Positions 12,673 to 23,428 of a stretch of 64,000 nt of DNA are shown here, piece after piece (the stretch's first letter is position 1; each line of letters starts with the position of its first letter). The notes beneath the pieces are model-generated. The model ran no database searches and was not told the origin of the DNA. It was given only the letters and a program-made list of their open reading frames with translations. Both the position numbers and the translations under genes were made by a program. Location of the stretch: NCBI GenBank assembly GCA_019188255.1, contig JAETXT010000003.1, positions 3,224,001 through 3,288,000 of the forward strand. The letters run 5' to 3'. The stretch is from Verticillium longisporum. Its lineage: Eukaryota; Ascomycota; Sordariomycetes; Glomerellales; Plectosphaerellaceae.

Positions 12673-14527
12673 ATGCCTGCCTCGGTCCTCAAAGATGAGT
12701 CCAAGGCGTTTCCCTACTGGCAGTTGACCGTGCTGGGTGAGTCGTTTTCAATCCCCTTTCCCCCCGCTGGTCTTATTCATTTTTGGCCTCTCACCTCTCC
12801 CGTGGCAGCCGCCGGCACACGCGCCGACCAACCACCAACGGACTGTGTACTTTTGCTGACTTGGCGACAGCCTTGTGCCGGTTCTCGGAACCCATCGCCT
12901 TCAGTTCCATCTTGTCCTACTCCTATGTTATGACCATTGACCTTCTCGGTGGTACGGAAGAGGACGACAAAGATGCCTCATTTTACAGCGGCCTCCTCGT
13001 CTCAGCTTATGCCGTCGCTGAAGCCCTGACATCTGTCGGCTGGGGTACGCTGTCTGATCACTATGGACGTAAACCGGTCGTCCTCATAGGCCTGGGAGGT
13101 GTCGCTCTCTCGAGCCTCATTTTTGGTTTCTCCCAGAAGTACTGGGTTGCTCTGCTGGCCAGGTTTATTGGTGGCGCTTTGAACGGAAACGTCAGTGTCA
13201 TGCAAACCATGGTTGCAGAAATGGTCAAGGTTCCGGAACATGAACGTGAGTTTTCCAGGTCCGTCGAAAAGGCACGAACATTCAGTACTGACTTTATCGT
13301 GCAGCGGCGGCATACGCAGTTCAGCCGTTCGTGTGGACGTTGGGTAGCATCGTTGGTGCAGCTTTGGGAGGATTCCTGGCTCAGCCCGCGAAATCCTACC
13401 CTCACTTGTTCCCCGAAGATGGTCTCTTTGGGAGATATCCGTATCTGCTTCCCAACCTCTTGGCCGTGCTTGTGGTCGTCCTGGCGATTATTCAGGGCTT
13501 GATCTTCCTGGATGAGACCAACCCACGCGCCAAGTATCTCGCTGAGCAGAAGAAGTGGAAGCAACAGCAGAAGACCAATGGTCACAATGGCCATACCGAG
13601 ACGTCGCCGCTCCTGCAGGAGAGCACATCGGATGCCCCTATCAAACGACCATCGGTCGACGGTCCCAGGCCATTCTTCGTCGAGGAAAGCCTTCCGGCAC
13701 CGGGCGTCCAGACCTTTGATCTCAGGCGGAGCTCGTTTGGAACGATGCATGAGATTGATGTGCCTCACAACCGAGATGGCCCATCCGAACGCACCCAGTC
13801 GCAGGAGCCAGAAATGCACTACGAAGGCGCCGTGTGGACTCGACCCATCATCATGCTGATCGTCTCTCTCGTTCTCATTTCCTACCACCAAATGGCCGCC
13901 GGCGCGCTGTTGCCTATTCACCTGCTGGCCAAGCCCCTGAAGCCCCACGGCCAGCTCGACTTGATCGGCGGTTTCGGCTACAGCCTCCCTGACGTCGGCG
14001 TCTATCTCATGGTGAACGGCATCCTCAGCCTCGGCGTCCAGGCCTTCATCTTCCCCCTCTTTGTGAGCAAAGTCGGCGTCTGGCGCTCCTTCATCATCGT
14101 CGTGATCCTCTACCCCACCGCCTATCTGGTGATGCCCTTCCTCTCCGCTGTCCCCCGTTTCACCTCTGCAGGTATCATCGGATCGCTCCTCCTGCAGGCC
14201 TTCTTCGGCATCATCTCCGTGCCTGCGGCCCTCATCCTGCTCAAGGATGCCACACCCTCGCCCCTCGTACTGGGCCGCGTCAACGGCCTCGCCATGAGCG
14301 CCTGCTGCGCCGCGAGGACGGTGTCTCCGCCCATGGTCGGTCTCTTGTACAGTGCCGGCGGCTCGGCCGTCGCGTGGTTCAGCTGCGCCCTGGTCGGCGT
14401 TCTGGGCGCTCTGCAGCTCTTCTGGATCCCGCGGAAGGAAATTCCGCACGTGTCCATCGAGAGGCCGACCATAGTCACGCGAGATGATGATGATGATGCT
14501 ACCGTTGTGCAGGATGACGAACCTTAG
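12673..14527 (+). CDS. MFS transporter, ZIFL1/DHA1-like
   Basis: Three exons (12673-12736, 12871-13245, 13305-14527) join in phase across introns of 134 and 59 nt to give 553 residues. The start gives the fungal family N-terminus FPYWQLTVLALCRFSEPIAF. The major-facilitator motif A follows TM2 (GTLSDHYGRKPVVLIG). Hydrophobic segments fit a 12-TM layout. A long hydrophilic cytoplasmic loop of about 100 residues (roughly 225-325) separates the two halves, as in fungal members of the zinc-induced-facilitator-like / DHA1 drug:proton antiporter group. The C-terminus ends in a short acidic Asp run. The substrate is not deducible from sequence. Neighbours give no clue, and no biosynthetic cluster is present. 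Confidence 0.88.
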
Positions 14528-17027
14528 TTGATCTGCTACTCATCTTCTCACGCGCCTTTTCCCACTTTGCTTTACTTGACACAAGTTCTTCCCCATCCCT
14601 GACTTCGCGATCACATTGATTTGTTCAAGGCGTTTCATTGACATTCCATCTCAATCACATGCATAGTTGAGCTGGTCATGATGGGTAACGGGGTATCATC
14701 ATAATATAAAACAAAACTCGGGGATGCCGGGATGCTCCTGCAAAGGGTTCATAAGTCAACGTTCTATGAGGATGCTTGATAAAGATGCCTACAGGCGACA
14801 AAGACAGTGACGTGCTGTTTGGCGCATGCCTTTGTGGTTTCTTAAACTTAAACTGAGAACCGACCCTCTTGAGGGTTCTGAGAATTCTGGGCATTTCTTG
14901 ACACTGGCTCGTCCGTAAATAACGGCCGAGAAGAGAAGGCATCGTCAGCAGCTCAACTCCGGGATGTTGCGAGTGGTGTCATGCTGTTGGGCGACATCTG
15001 TGCTCTCCTTTGCGATATAGTGCACGCCGGCCAGATAAAGTTGGTGTGAACCTAGTTTCTGTCTCGGATGCCGTTAATTACGTTCAGGCACACCGTGACA
15101 TCGGACACAAACCGAGGACCTTTTGGCAAATGCCGGCAACTTTTGCCTCGCTAAGCAGACATAGCATCTCCTAACCCTAGACTGTACTGCATCGTTCGTT
15201 CAGTGGCAGTGAGGACTTGTCTACCTTATTAGGCAAGGTAGCCGGAGGGAAGAAGCATATGCAACCTCAATGCCCCGCTATCTTTGCGTCTGCATGACTT
15301 CTCTCTCGCGACCGCGACGGTGTTATGCTGCAATCACACACAGGATTGCTGTGCGGAAAGCCAGTGAGCAGTAACTGCGCCTTTCCGTCTCATGGAAAGG
15401 CTCATGATGTCGATATAATGCCACATCGTCGTCAGTACACCCGGGCAGGCGCCTTTCCTTGATTCCTGTCTGGTCTAAGCGGCGACAGCTAAGGCAAGTA
15501 ACGTTGACTGAAGCGAACTGTTTCGATCAAAGTATGACCAGCATCCGCGACACTGACGATCTTCATATGCGAGCCTGCAGGATCAGGTCGTGTCCTGGTC
15601 GTTGAGCTTGTTCATCGTGCAGGTGCCACCTGAAGAGCATGACCTGGTCCTCAATGGTGGGTTGCAGATCCAACCTTCTAGACCACCATCAGAGTCTTGA
15701 TGATGTCTTTGCGCGTCGGGTCGTGGTGGTGCATTGAGGTCCCTGCAGTACATGGAATTAAGCGACTAGAGTGAGGCGGTGCTATTCTTGGGTGTCAGGG
15801 TGCCTTGGCTGCCCACAAACTAGTGATGCACAGCCCTACGGCAGTCAAGGAGGCTGGGGTGGTGGCTTCTGATTGCATTGTGAGTTGTTCTTTGATGGAT
15901 AGCACCGCACCAGCTTGAGGGGCACAGATGTCTGAGATGCGACGTGGCTCTGATGGTGCAGAATTCCTGTGGTCGCTTGGAAACATGATTCGGGCCTGGA
16001 CAGGCTGACGAGCACAGTCGAGAAGACAAAGAGATGACTGACACCCAAAGTAGGTTTTTGCTGCGTTCCATCACGTACCTGGGCCGAGTCAAAACAGATG
16101 CGAGAACCGGGCTTTCCCGATCGCGTTGTCCACAAGGAAATTTCCACAAGGAAGGACTCGAGTGACCCAAGCAAACTCCGGGTTTTGCGCTGTCGGCCTG
16201 TCATCTCAGCAAATGGATGGTCGCTAGACTCGACAAGTTGCTTGGATCGCAAGCTGGTATTGAAGGCGGCAGTTCCCCGAGCAATACGAGACGGTGGAAA
16301 CGTGAGAGAAGAAAATTCCCACTGGTCTGGGCGAGCTGCACAAGGCGGGCGGGCGGGCATGCCAGGCTGCGGCAGGCTCACCCCACCACCCCCTGGCCCT
16401 TCCCTGTTCTGGCCCTTGCCCCTCAACCTTTCTTCACCTAACGCTGGATTGGCGGCAGAGGCCGGGCTAAATTGCGCTAAATTGCCCCCAAGGCCCACAC
16501 GGCCCACACGGCCCCCAGCCCAGGCCCTCCTTCCTGGCTTGTTCTTGCCTCGCATCCCTTTCTCACCTGCATGCCAGGCACCTGCGACGGGGGCGGGAGG
16601 CCGCCTGGCCATTGGTCTGAGGACCCCCGCCTCCACGAGTTGCCTGCCTGGCCCGTGCTCAAGCTTACGCGTGGGCCAAGACATTATTGAGCAGCTGCGG
16701 CTCGGCCAATTACCGCGACCTACCTTCCGCATCATCGTCACGGTTGATGTCATTCAGTTCCGTTTTCAACTCGACCGTAACAGCATGGCCGTTACGCTGT
16801 GCCACACCGTTGGATCACAGAGGCATCACGTTCAAGGGAGACGATGCCTGGCTTCAACAGCCTGCAGAGTCTTCAGCAGCCTGCAGAGTCTTCAGCAGCC
16901 TGCAGAGCTTCAGCAGCCTGCAGAGTCTTCAACAGCCTTGAGCCAGAGTGAACAGGGCAAAGCAAGCCGGCTCCCATTCCAAGTGTTACAACAGCTTCCA
17001 TCGTATATGAACGTGCCTTTCCACCCT
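14528..17027. other. Long intergenic region, no gene supported
   Basis: About 2.5 kb between the 3' ends of the MFS gene and the D-lactate dehydrogenase gene. From 15.8 to 16.9 kb both strands carry long open frames (up to about 300 codons). They are Pro/Arg/Gly-rich, overlap each other, and show no family motif, which is what a stop-poor GC-rich stretch gives by chance. A minisatellite lies at the right end. Confidence 0.55.
16852..16938. repeat. Minisatellite, 19-bp unit, about 4 copies
   Basis: A tandem repeat with unit CCTGCAGAGTCTTCAGCAG starts at 16861. Four successive copies are seen: two identical, one 18-bp variant lacking a T, and one with an A instead of G near its end. A partial copy precedes them at 16852-16860. 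It lies just beyond the 3' end of the D-lactate dehydrogenase gene, probably in or near its 3' untranslated region. Confidence 0.9.
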
Positions 17028-19090
17028 CTACCACTCGGCGACCTCGCCCGCCTTGGGCTTCTGCATCCGAACCACCTTGTCGCAGTTGAGCAGGCAGAGC
17101 GGGTCGAACGCCTTCTTGATCTGTCTTGTGTCAGTGGGTTCTCCGAGCAGAGGCTGTCTGGATGAAAAAGGCTTCTCCATGCAGAGGCTCCTGTACATAC
17201 CTGTCGCATGGCGTCCACAGTCGTCTCGCCGAGCTCGTGCGGGAGGTAATCCCTCTTGACGAGGCCCACGCCGTGCTCGCCCTGCTGCTGTCAGTCCAAC
17301 TACGCACAAAGTTCTGACAGGATGCACATACCGTGACGGTGCCCTCCATCTCGACGGCGCGCTTGACCATGTTGTGCACGAGCGTCTCGGCCCTCTTGCG
17401 CTCCTTGTCGTTGTACAGCAGAATGACTGGCTCGTTAGACGTGTGTCCCCAGTGACAAGACGAGGAAAAGAGAACTCACTGTGAAAGTTGCCGTCGCCGA
17501 CGTGGCCCACAATGGTGCCGAACAGCCCGCTCTTGCCCATGGCGTCCTTGGTCTCCTCGATGATGTCCGGCAGCCGGCTCATGGGCACGGCGACGTCGCC
17601 GGTCCAGACGTGGTCGCCGTCGCGCTTGACGGCCATGGTGCTCCAGAGGGCCTCCTTGCGGGCGCTCCACAGGTCGTGCTGCTCCTCCTCGTTGCGGGCA
17701 AACTCGAACGACCTGCCGCCGGCCTGGCCGGCGAAGCCCTGGACGAGGGCGACCTGCTCCTTGACGCCGCGCGCCGTGCCGGCAAACTTGAAGAAGAGCG
17801 TCGGCGCCTCCTGCCAGGCGCGGCCCGTCGTGCCCGACTCGTTGATGCAGCGCATCTGCAGGTCGTCGAGGATCTCGACGGCGGCGACGGGCACGCCGGC
17901 GGCGACGACGCGGGCGACGCAGTTGGCGGCGTGGCGGATCGAGGGGAACGTGGCGACGGCGACCGACGTCGACGCCGGCTTGACCGTCACCTTGAGGGTC
18001 GCCTCGGTGACGAGGCCCAGCGTGCCCTCGGACCCGATGAAGAGCTTGGTGAGGTCGTAGCCGGCCGAGCTCTTGCGCGGCCGCTGCCGCGTCTTGATGA
18101 CGGTGCCGTCGGCCAGCACGACCGTCAGCGAGAGCACCCACTCGCGCATCGTGCCGTAGCGGTACGCGTTGGTGCCGCTGCAGCCCGTGCCGACCATGCC
18201 GCCGATCATGGCGCCGGGGCCCGGGTCGGGCGGGAAGAAGAGGCCCGACGCGCCGAGCTGGTCGTTGAGCGCCTCCCACCCGACGGCCGGCTGCACGACG
18301 ACGTCGAGGTCGTCCTTGTGCAGCGCCAGCACCTTGTTCATGCGGCCAAAGTCGACGCAGACGCCGCCGCGCGTCGGCACAAAGTGGCCCTCGAGCGACG
18401 TGCCGCCGCTGTAGCCGACGACGGGGATGCGGCGCCGGTGGCACACCTTCATGACGGCCGCCACGTCCTCGGTCGACGAGGGGAAGACGACGCAAAAGGG
18501 CCGCTCCGACGCCTTGGCCGGGTGCGAGGACCACGCGGACGAGGCGTGGTGGTCGAGGTCGTTGGGCGCCGTGCTGACGTGCTCCTTGCCGAGAATGTGG
18601 ACAAAGTCGGCCCACGCCGCCTGCATGTTCTCCATGTTGGTCTTGTGCTCGGGCGCAATCGTCTTGTCGAGCGGCAGCGTCGAGTCCTGGCTGGGCTTGG
18701 GCGGGTAGAGCGTGCCGAGGTAGTAGGACGAGCCCATGGTGAAGAGCAGGACTGCGGGCAGGGGGTGGTCAGCTGGGGGGAGGCTCACACTCATGAGAAG
18801 GCCGAACAATGGCTGCACATACCAAAGGTCAGGGCATAGCTCCGGCTCGACGCCGACTTTTCACGCTCGTTGGCAAATCTCTCGCGATCCGCCCTCTCCC
18901 GCGCCAGACGCTGCGTGATACTGCCCGTCACCTGGCCCTGGAACGACCGGCCCGCCTTGTCCTCATTCGATACGCGCTCGGGTGGCTTGCTGTCGGAGGC
19001 CAGGTGTCGCAGGGCGTGGGCGGTGCTGCGGGGTGTCGTGCGGAAACGCCGCAGGGCGCTCTGGGAGGCCTGCGCTGGGAGGCGGGCCAT
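17028..19090 (-). CDS. DLD1: D-lactate dehydrogenase (cytochrome), mitochondrial
   Basis: FAD enzyme that oxidises D-lactate to pyruvate and passes electrons to cytochrome c at the inner mitochondrial membrane. Five exons on the minus strand (19090-18823, 18751-17480, 17426-17332, 17281-17201, 17120-17028) fit in phase and give 602 residues. The N-terminus is a Ser/Arg-rich mitochondrial presequence (MARLPAQASQSALRRFRTTP). It is followed by one membrane segment (YALTFVLLFTMGSSYYLG) that spans the first splice. The FAD-binding (PCMH) domain shows YSGGTSLEGH near residue 202 and a GAMIGGMVGTGCSGTNAYRYG block. The C-terminal oxidase domain shows GHVGDGNFH near 512 and GEHGVG near 546. Three short exons crowd the 3' end. 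Confidence 0.94.
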
Positions 19091-19745
19091 GATGATCTGA
19101 TGTGTGGTTTGCTCGAGGTTTTTGGTGGTGGTGGTGATGGTCGTCGACTGGCTCAGGCCATGCGGCAGGGGACGCAACGCATGCGTTGATGGGCGATGGG
19201 AATGCTGCTTCAATTGAGGAGATGGCAGGCGAGGGCTCGTGTGTATGCTAGTTGCAAGTCGGGAGACAGCAGCTCCTCTGTCGTGGGTTGACTGATGTTC
19301 TTGGTGCTGGGTATGGGTTGCAGCTACTGCCAAATGCAATGCAAAAATCGGGGTAGCTTCGGGCGGTGGAAGGGATCGCCGCCTTGGATCGGTCAGCTCC
19401 AATCCACTCTTCCGACCCACTGCTCCGGCCCGGTACGCATGTCTGCCTCTCTGGCCCCTTATTTGTGATGGCTACCGTGTCAGCGCTTGGTTGAATCGAG
19501 TGTCACGCCATTTATACATTCGTGGTATCATTGTATTCATTGAGGCCCTCCTCGCTTTCTTGCTGTGAAGGCGCATGGCCTCCGGTTATCGGATGCACAG
19601 TTGTAATCATCCATATTCCCACCCCAGAACCCTCCGAGTTTCGACCATGATTGCCGAGTGGAAGGCCCGGCATGGCCTCGACACTCAGATATCATGATCA
19701 TATGACCAGCTGCATGGCAAGTCGCAGTCTATGCTACGTTGTTCT

Positions 19746-19780
<35 letters not shown>

Positions 19781-19800
19781 TTTACCGCTCTCGATCGCTA
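19091..19800. other. Intergenic with TGCC microsatellite
   Basis: This stretch holds the D-lactate dehydrogenase promoter and the 3' flank of the Clr5-domain gene. A (TGCC)7 microsatellite lies at 19751-19778. No gene was seen. Confidence 0.6.
19751..19778. repeat. (TGCC)7 microsatellite
   Basis: Seven perfect copies of TGCC lie about 20 bp beyond the stop codon of the Clr5-domain gene, so within its likely 3' untranslated region. Confidence 0.95.
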
Positions 19801-21872
19801 TCAAGCTGGCCGCCACCCGGGCACAAGCTGCACAGAAAACGTCGGCGTCGCTCCATTCAAATGCATCAAGTAAGCCTCGAGCTCGGTATCGCCGTCAATC
19901 AGCAGCGGCATTTCGCCGCCTTTGCCGTCCTTCAAAATACCTTCGACACGCAGGCAGGCGGCATTGGGGAACTTCTCGACCGCCACATGCCGAAGCTCCC
20001 GCACCGAGTGGGTGCTCATGGTCGCTATCCAGAGAGAGGTGCTCGCCTCGTAGGTCGAGAGGGGGCTCAGCCGTAGGAAGATGGCCGTGCTCGTGGACGG
20101 CGGCCCTGGCGCTGCTTGCTGCTGAGGTGACATGTGCTGCTGTTGCTGTTGCTGCTGCTGCTGTTGGTAGGCCGCCGACTCGCTGTTCACCGCCATCAGC
20201 AACGACGATCCCAGTGTCGAATCCAGGACCACCCGCTGTGGATTGTGTGGTGATGCGTAAGGCTGCTGCGCGCTGACTTGAGGATCGGGGTAGCTCGACT
20301 GGTACATGTGATCCTGCCCGTTCCCTGCCGTACCGTCCTCGTCCTGATCCTCGGCGTGAGGATTGTCGCCCATCGGCGCATCCGCAACGACGAAGCGGGG
20401 TTCGAGTCCTGGGCGGCTTGCCTGCTGCTGGGTCTGGGTCTGCTTGGCAGCCTTGCCTGCTGTCTGTGCACTTGGTGTTGTCGAGGCCTTCTTGCCCGCC
20501 TGTGCCTTCTTCGCTCGTCCGGCATCGTCCCATCGCCTCTTCATGACATCGCGAGCCAGCAGCTCGAGAGCCCGCAGCTTGTCCTCGTGCGTCGACTGCG
20601 TGTTGCCAGACGTCAGCACGCGCTGCACAACCGGACACCGCTGGCCCCACTGGTTCTTCAGGTCATTCCACTGCTTGACGCCGGCCTGCGTCTTGCTGTG
20701 CACGCCGTTCTCCTCGACGAGCTTGTACCACGACGCGCGAAGCTGTCTCGTCTCCTCGGGGTTGATGCCCAGCACGACCCTCGCGTCGGGCAGCGTGAGG
20801 TTGCGGTTCTTGACACGCAGGCGCTTGGTGCAGTCGGTGCAGATGACGTCGAGCGCCAGCTTCTTGCCGTCGTGGTTGTCTCGGCTCTGCCACATCTCGG
20901 CCTCGAGGGGCGGGAACTGGCGGATGAGCTCGTCTTTGAGGGCTTCCCACCTGTCTGGCCCGGCAATCGTCTTCTTGATGACGCCTGCCTCTTCGCAAAG
21001 ACGCGTGAAAATGGCGCGCATGCCGACGTACGAGTTCTCGTCCAAGCCCAAGATGGCTTTCGCCTCGTCAAGCGTCAGCTCGGACGGGAACCTCGGAGGG
21101 CCCGCCGCATCCCTCGACCGCAGGCCAAACACCTTCGTCAGGCGACGCGGCTTGTTATGTCCTTTCCCGGCAGGCGACGTCTTCACCGGCGCCGGGAACA
21201 GCTCGACCACCGGTTGTTGCTGCTGTTGTCCCTCGCCAGCAGCAGCAGCAGCAGCTGATGGCGCCTGTTCCTGGTCCAGATTCTGGTCCTGATCTTGGCC
21301 AGGCCTGGGACTTGCCGGCGTGCCGTCCTCGGCCATGGATTCGTCGTCGTCGTCGGGCCCCTCGGTCGAAGGGCGATCGCCGTTGCGGCCGCGCAGCATG
21401 AGGTTGTGCTCCTGACGAAGCCGCAGCAGCTCGCGCGAGCTAATCTCGGAGCCCTCCTCCTCGTTGACGATGCGGTGCATCTCGCGCTGGCTGACATTCT
21501 GCTCCCACAGCTCGCGCACCTTGGCGACGAGGTGGTCGTCCTTGCGCACGCGCTTGTAGCGGCTGGGGAACCCCCAGCGGCGGAATTGGCATTGCAGAGC
21601 GCGTTCGCTGCGAGGCTCGTGTTAGTGAGGCCGCGTCTTGTTGTGGGGGTGGATAAGATGACCCGTAGCGAGCCCGTGTGTATGTGTGTATGAAGTATAC
21701 GGCGGGCGTCTTTGTTGCGCAGAGTCCGGTGGGCGAGATGGAGGATGGAAACGTACCTCGCGCCAAAGTTGTGGTGCTCCTTCATGTAAGCAGCGATGAC
21801 GCGAAACGACTTCTTCTCCTCAATGTAGAGGCGCTCGCATATGTCCTTGTGTGCCTCCCACTTGTAGACCAT
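19801..21872 (-). CDS. Clr5-domain protein, putative nuclear regulator
   Basis: Two exons, 21872-21757 and 21607-19801, joined across a 149-nt intron (phase 2), give 640 residues. Residues 4-60 form a Clr5 domain: MVYKWEAHKDICERLYIEE, then MKEHHNFGA, then after the splice QCQFRRWGFPSRYKR. The splice is supported because it completes this domain. The domain is named after S. pombe Clr5 and is common in filamentous fungi as a putative DNA-binding module. The middle has two related charged segments (ELTLDEAKAILGLDENSYVG and LTLPDARVVLGINPEETRQ), which suggests an internal duplication of a helical unit. Low-complexity Gln/Ala tracts include a Q10 run near residue 520. The C-terminus (about 545-640) is a compact beta-rich segment ending in QLVPGWRPA. 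The target genes are unknown. Confidence 0.85.
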
Positions 21873-22509
21873 GATGGCAACGGCTGTGGTCGCGGCAGAG
21901 CGACCTGCCCGTTGGTCTTGAGATGTCAATAGCTGCTGTGTGATTGTGCTGGGGTTGTAAGAGGGGGGCGACGTAGGACGAAGGGCAGGAGAAGAAGTTT
22001 CTGCCTTGATGGTCCGATGAGCCAGCCGCAGTCGGGTGCGAAGTGTGTGACAAACACACTGTGCGGCTGTTGGTGGGGCATTCACTCAACACCTGGAGCG
22101 TGCTGGACATGGACGTGCATCTTCATAGAGACCTCTTCTTCACACTTGTGTCACCTCTCCTGATGCACTGGGAAGAATCCGATGGAGAAAATCTTCAGTA
22201 TTGAGAACGATTCTTGTTCTCTTTCGAACGAGGCGCAAACATCTGGTGCAAGTGCTGCCAACAAGACGATCACTCCAACGGGAGACTGAACCTCGGCTGC
22301 CCGGGTGACCCCTCCTCCTCTGTACTTTGGACATCATCATAATTAACCAGCCACACCCAGCTGTGTTCGTTCTTCATCCACATCACCACCATTCCAAGAG
22401 GAGCATCGTTTTACACATTAAACCACCTCACAGTGTCTCGTATCTGCCCTGTTACTCCAAACCGTCACTGTATAACCTAACAACTGCCTGCATTGGCTAT
22501 CGATACACA
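21873..22509. promoter_or_regulatory. Divergent promoter, Clr5 gene / enoyl-CoA hydratase
   Basis: The 637 bp between two start codons pointing away from each other must contain both promoters. No specific element was recognised. Confidence 0.4.
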
Positions 22510-23428
22510 ATGGCCGCTCTTGCACCCCCCGACACCTACACCAACTTCACCCTCCCTGACATCAAGTTCGCCCACCATCCGGCCTCTTCGCCCACTGTCA
22601 CACCCATTGTGATCGTCATCCTGAATCGCCCAGCTGCCCGCAATGCCTTCACCGACTCCATGGCCGACTCGCTTGAAGCGGCCTTCACCCTGCTGTCCGC
22701 CGACCCCCGGGTCAAGTGCATAGTCCTCACTGGCTCCGACCAGTCCAATCAGTACTACTGCGTCGGCATGGACCTCGATATTGCCGGCTCGCGCAAGGTC
22801 AACACGGAGATGCCCCGCGACGAATACCGCGACGGCGGCGGCCGCGTCACCCTCTCCATGCACAAGTGCGCCAAGCCCATCATCGCCGCCATCAATGGCA
22901 GCGCTGTGGGCGTCGGTATCACCATGACCCTGCCGGCCAGCATCCGCGTCGTCTCCAACAAGGCCAAGGTCGGCTTCGTGTTCGGCCGACGTGGTTTCAA
23001 CATGGAGGCGTGCAGCAGCTTCTTACCTGCCGCGCCTCGCCGGGACAAGCCGGGCCATGCACCTCGTCACCACGGGCGGAGTGTACCCGGCCACGAGCCC
23101 GCTGTTCGGAGACCTCTTCAGCGAGATTGTGGAGCCCGGGGAGGTCCTGCCGCGGACGCTTGCCATTGCGGAGGAGGTGGCGGAGAACGTCAGCGCCGTC
23201 TCGACCAAGGTGAACAAGGAGCTGATCTACCGGACCCCTGGGACACCGGAGGAGGCGCACCTGCTCGAGAGTTCCCTCTTCTGGGATCTGATCCGTGGGC
23301 GAGACAGCAAGGAGGGGATGCAGAGCTTCTTGGACAAGCGCGCACCCGAATTTGCGGCGAGCATCGATAAGGATGCCCCGACTGCGTATCCATGGTGGGA
23401 GGAGAAGCAGACCAAGCCCAAGCTGTAG
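22510..23428 (+). CDS. Enoyl-CoA hydratase/isomerase, with +1 frame break
   Basis: Crotonase-fold protein, probably a peroxisomal-type enoyl-CoA hydratase/isomerase of fatty-acid beta-oxidation. The first frame (ATG at 22510) gives PIVIVILNRPAARNAFTDSM, YYCVGMDLDIAG and the oxyanion-hole region IIAAINGSAVGVGITMTLPA, as far as FNMEACSSF. At 23020-23025 the family continuation (LPRLAGTSRAMHLVTTGGVY) lies in another frame and runs to the stop at 23428. The total of 919 nt is one more than a multiple of three, so one extra base explains it. No GT-AG intron of workable length can bridge the site. Either the assembly has an insertion or the gene is broken; without the extra base it would encode 305 residues. 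It ends KQTKPKL, which resembles a peroxisomal PTS1 signal only weakly. Confidence 0.82.

Noticed and set aside
13061..14449. 462-codon minus-strand frame
   Set aside because: It is antisense to the MFS transporter exon 3, which carries the membrane segments.
15845..17165. Overlapping 300-350 codon frames on both strands
   Set aside because: Low-complexity Pro/Arg/Gly composition, no family motif, and overlap with the minisatellite and D-lactate dehydrogenase gene end.
17481..18839. 452-codon plus-strand frame
   Set aside because: It is antisense to the D-lactate dehydrogenase exon 2; the composition (Ala/Arg/Asp/Gly) is that of a GC-rich shadow.
20278..21292. Two overlapping plus-strand frames of over 300 codons
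   Set aside because: Both are antisense to the Clr5-domain protein, which has a recognisable domain and consistent splicing.
12673..23428. Secondary-metabolite gene cluster (MFS, FAD dehydrogenase, Clr5 regulator, enoyl-CoA hydratase together)
   Set aside because: No core synthase, and the FAD enzyme is a mitochondrial D-lactate dehydrogenase; the genes are better explained as unrelated neighbours.
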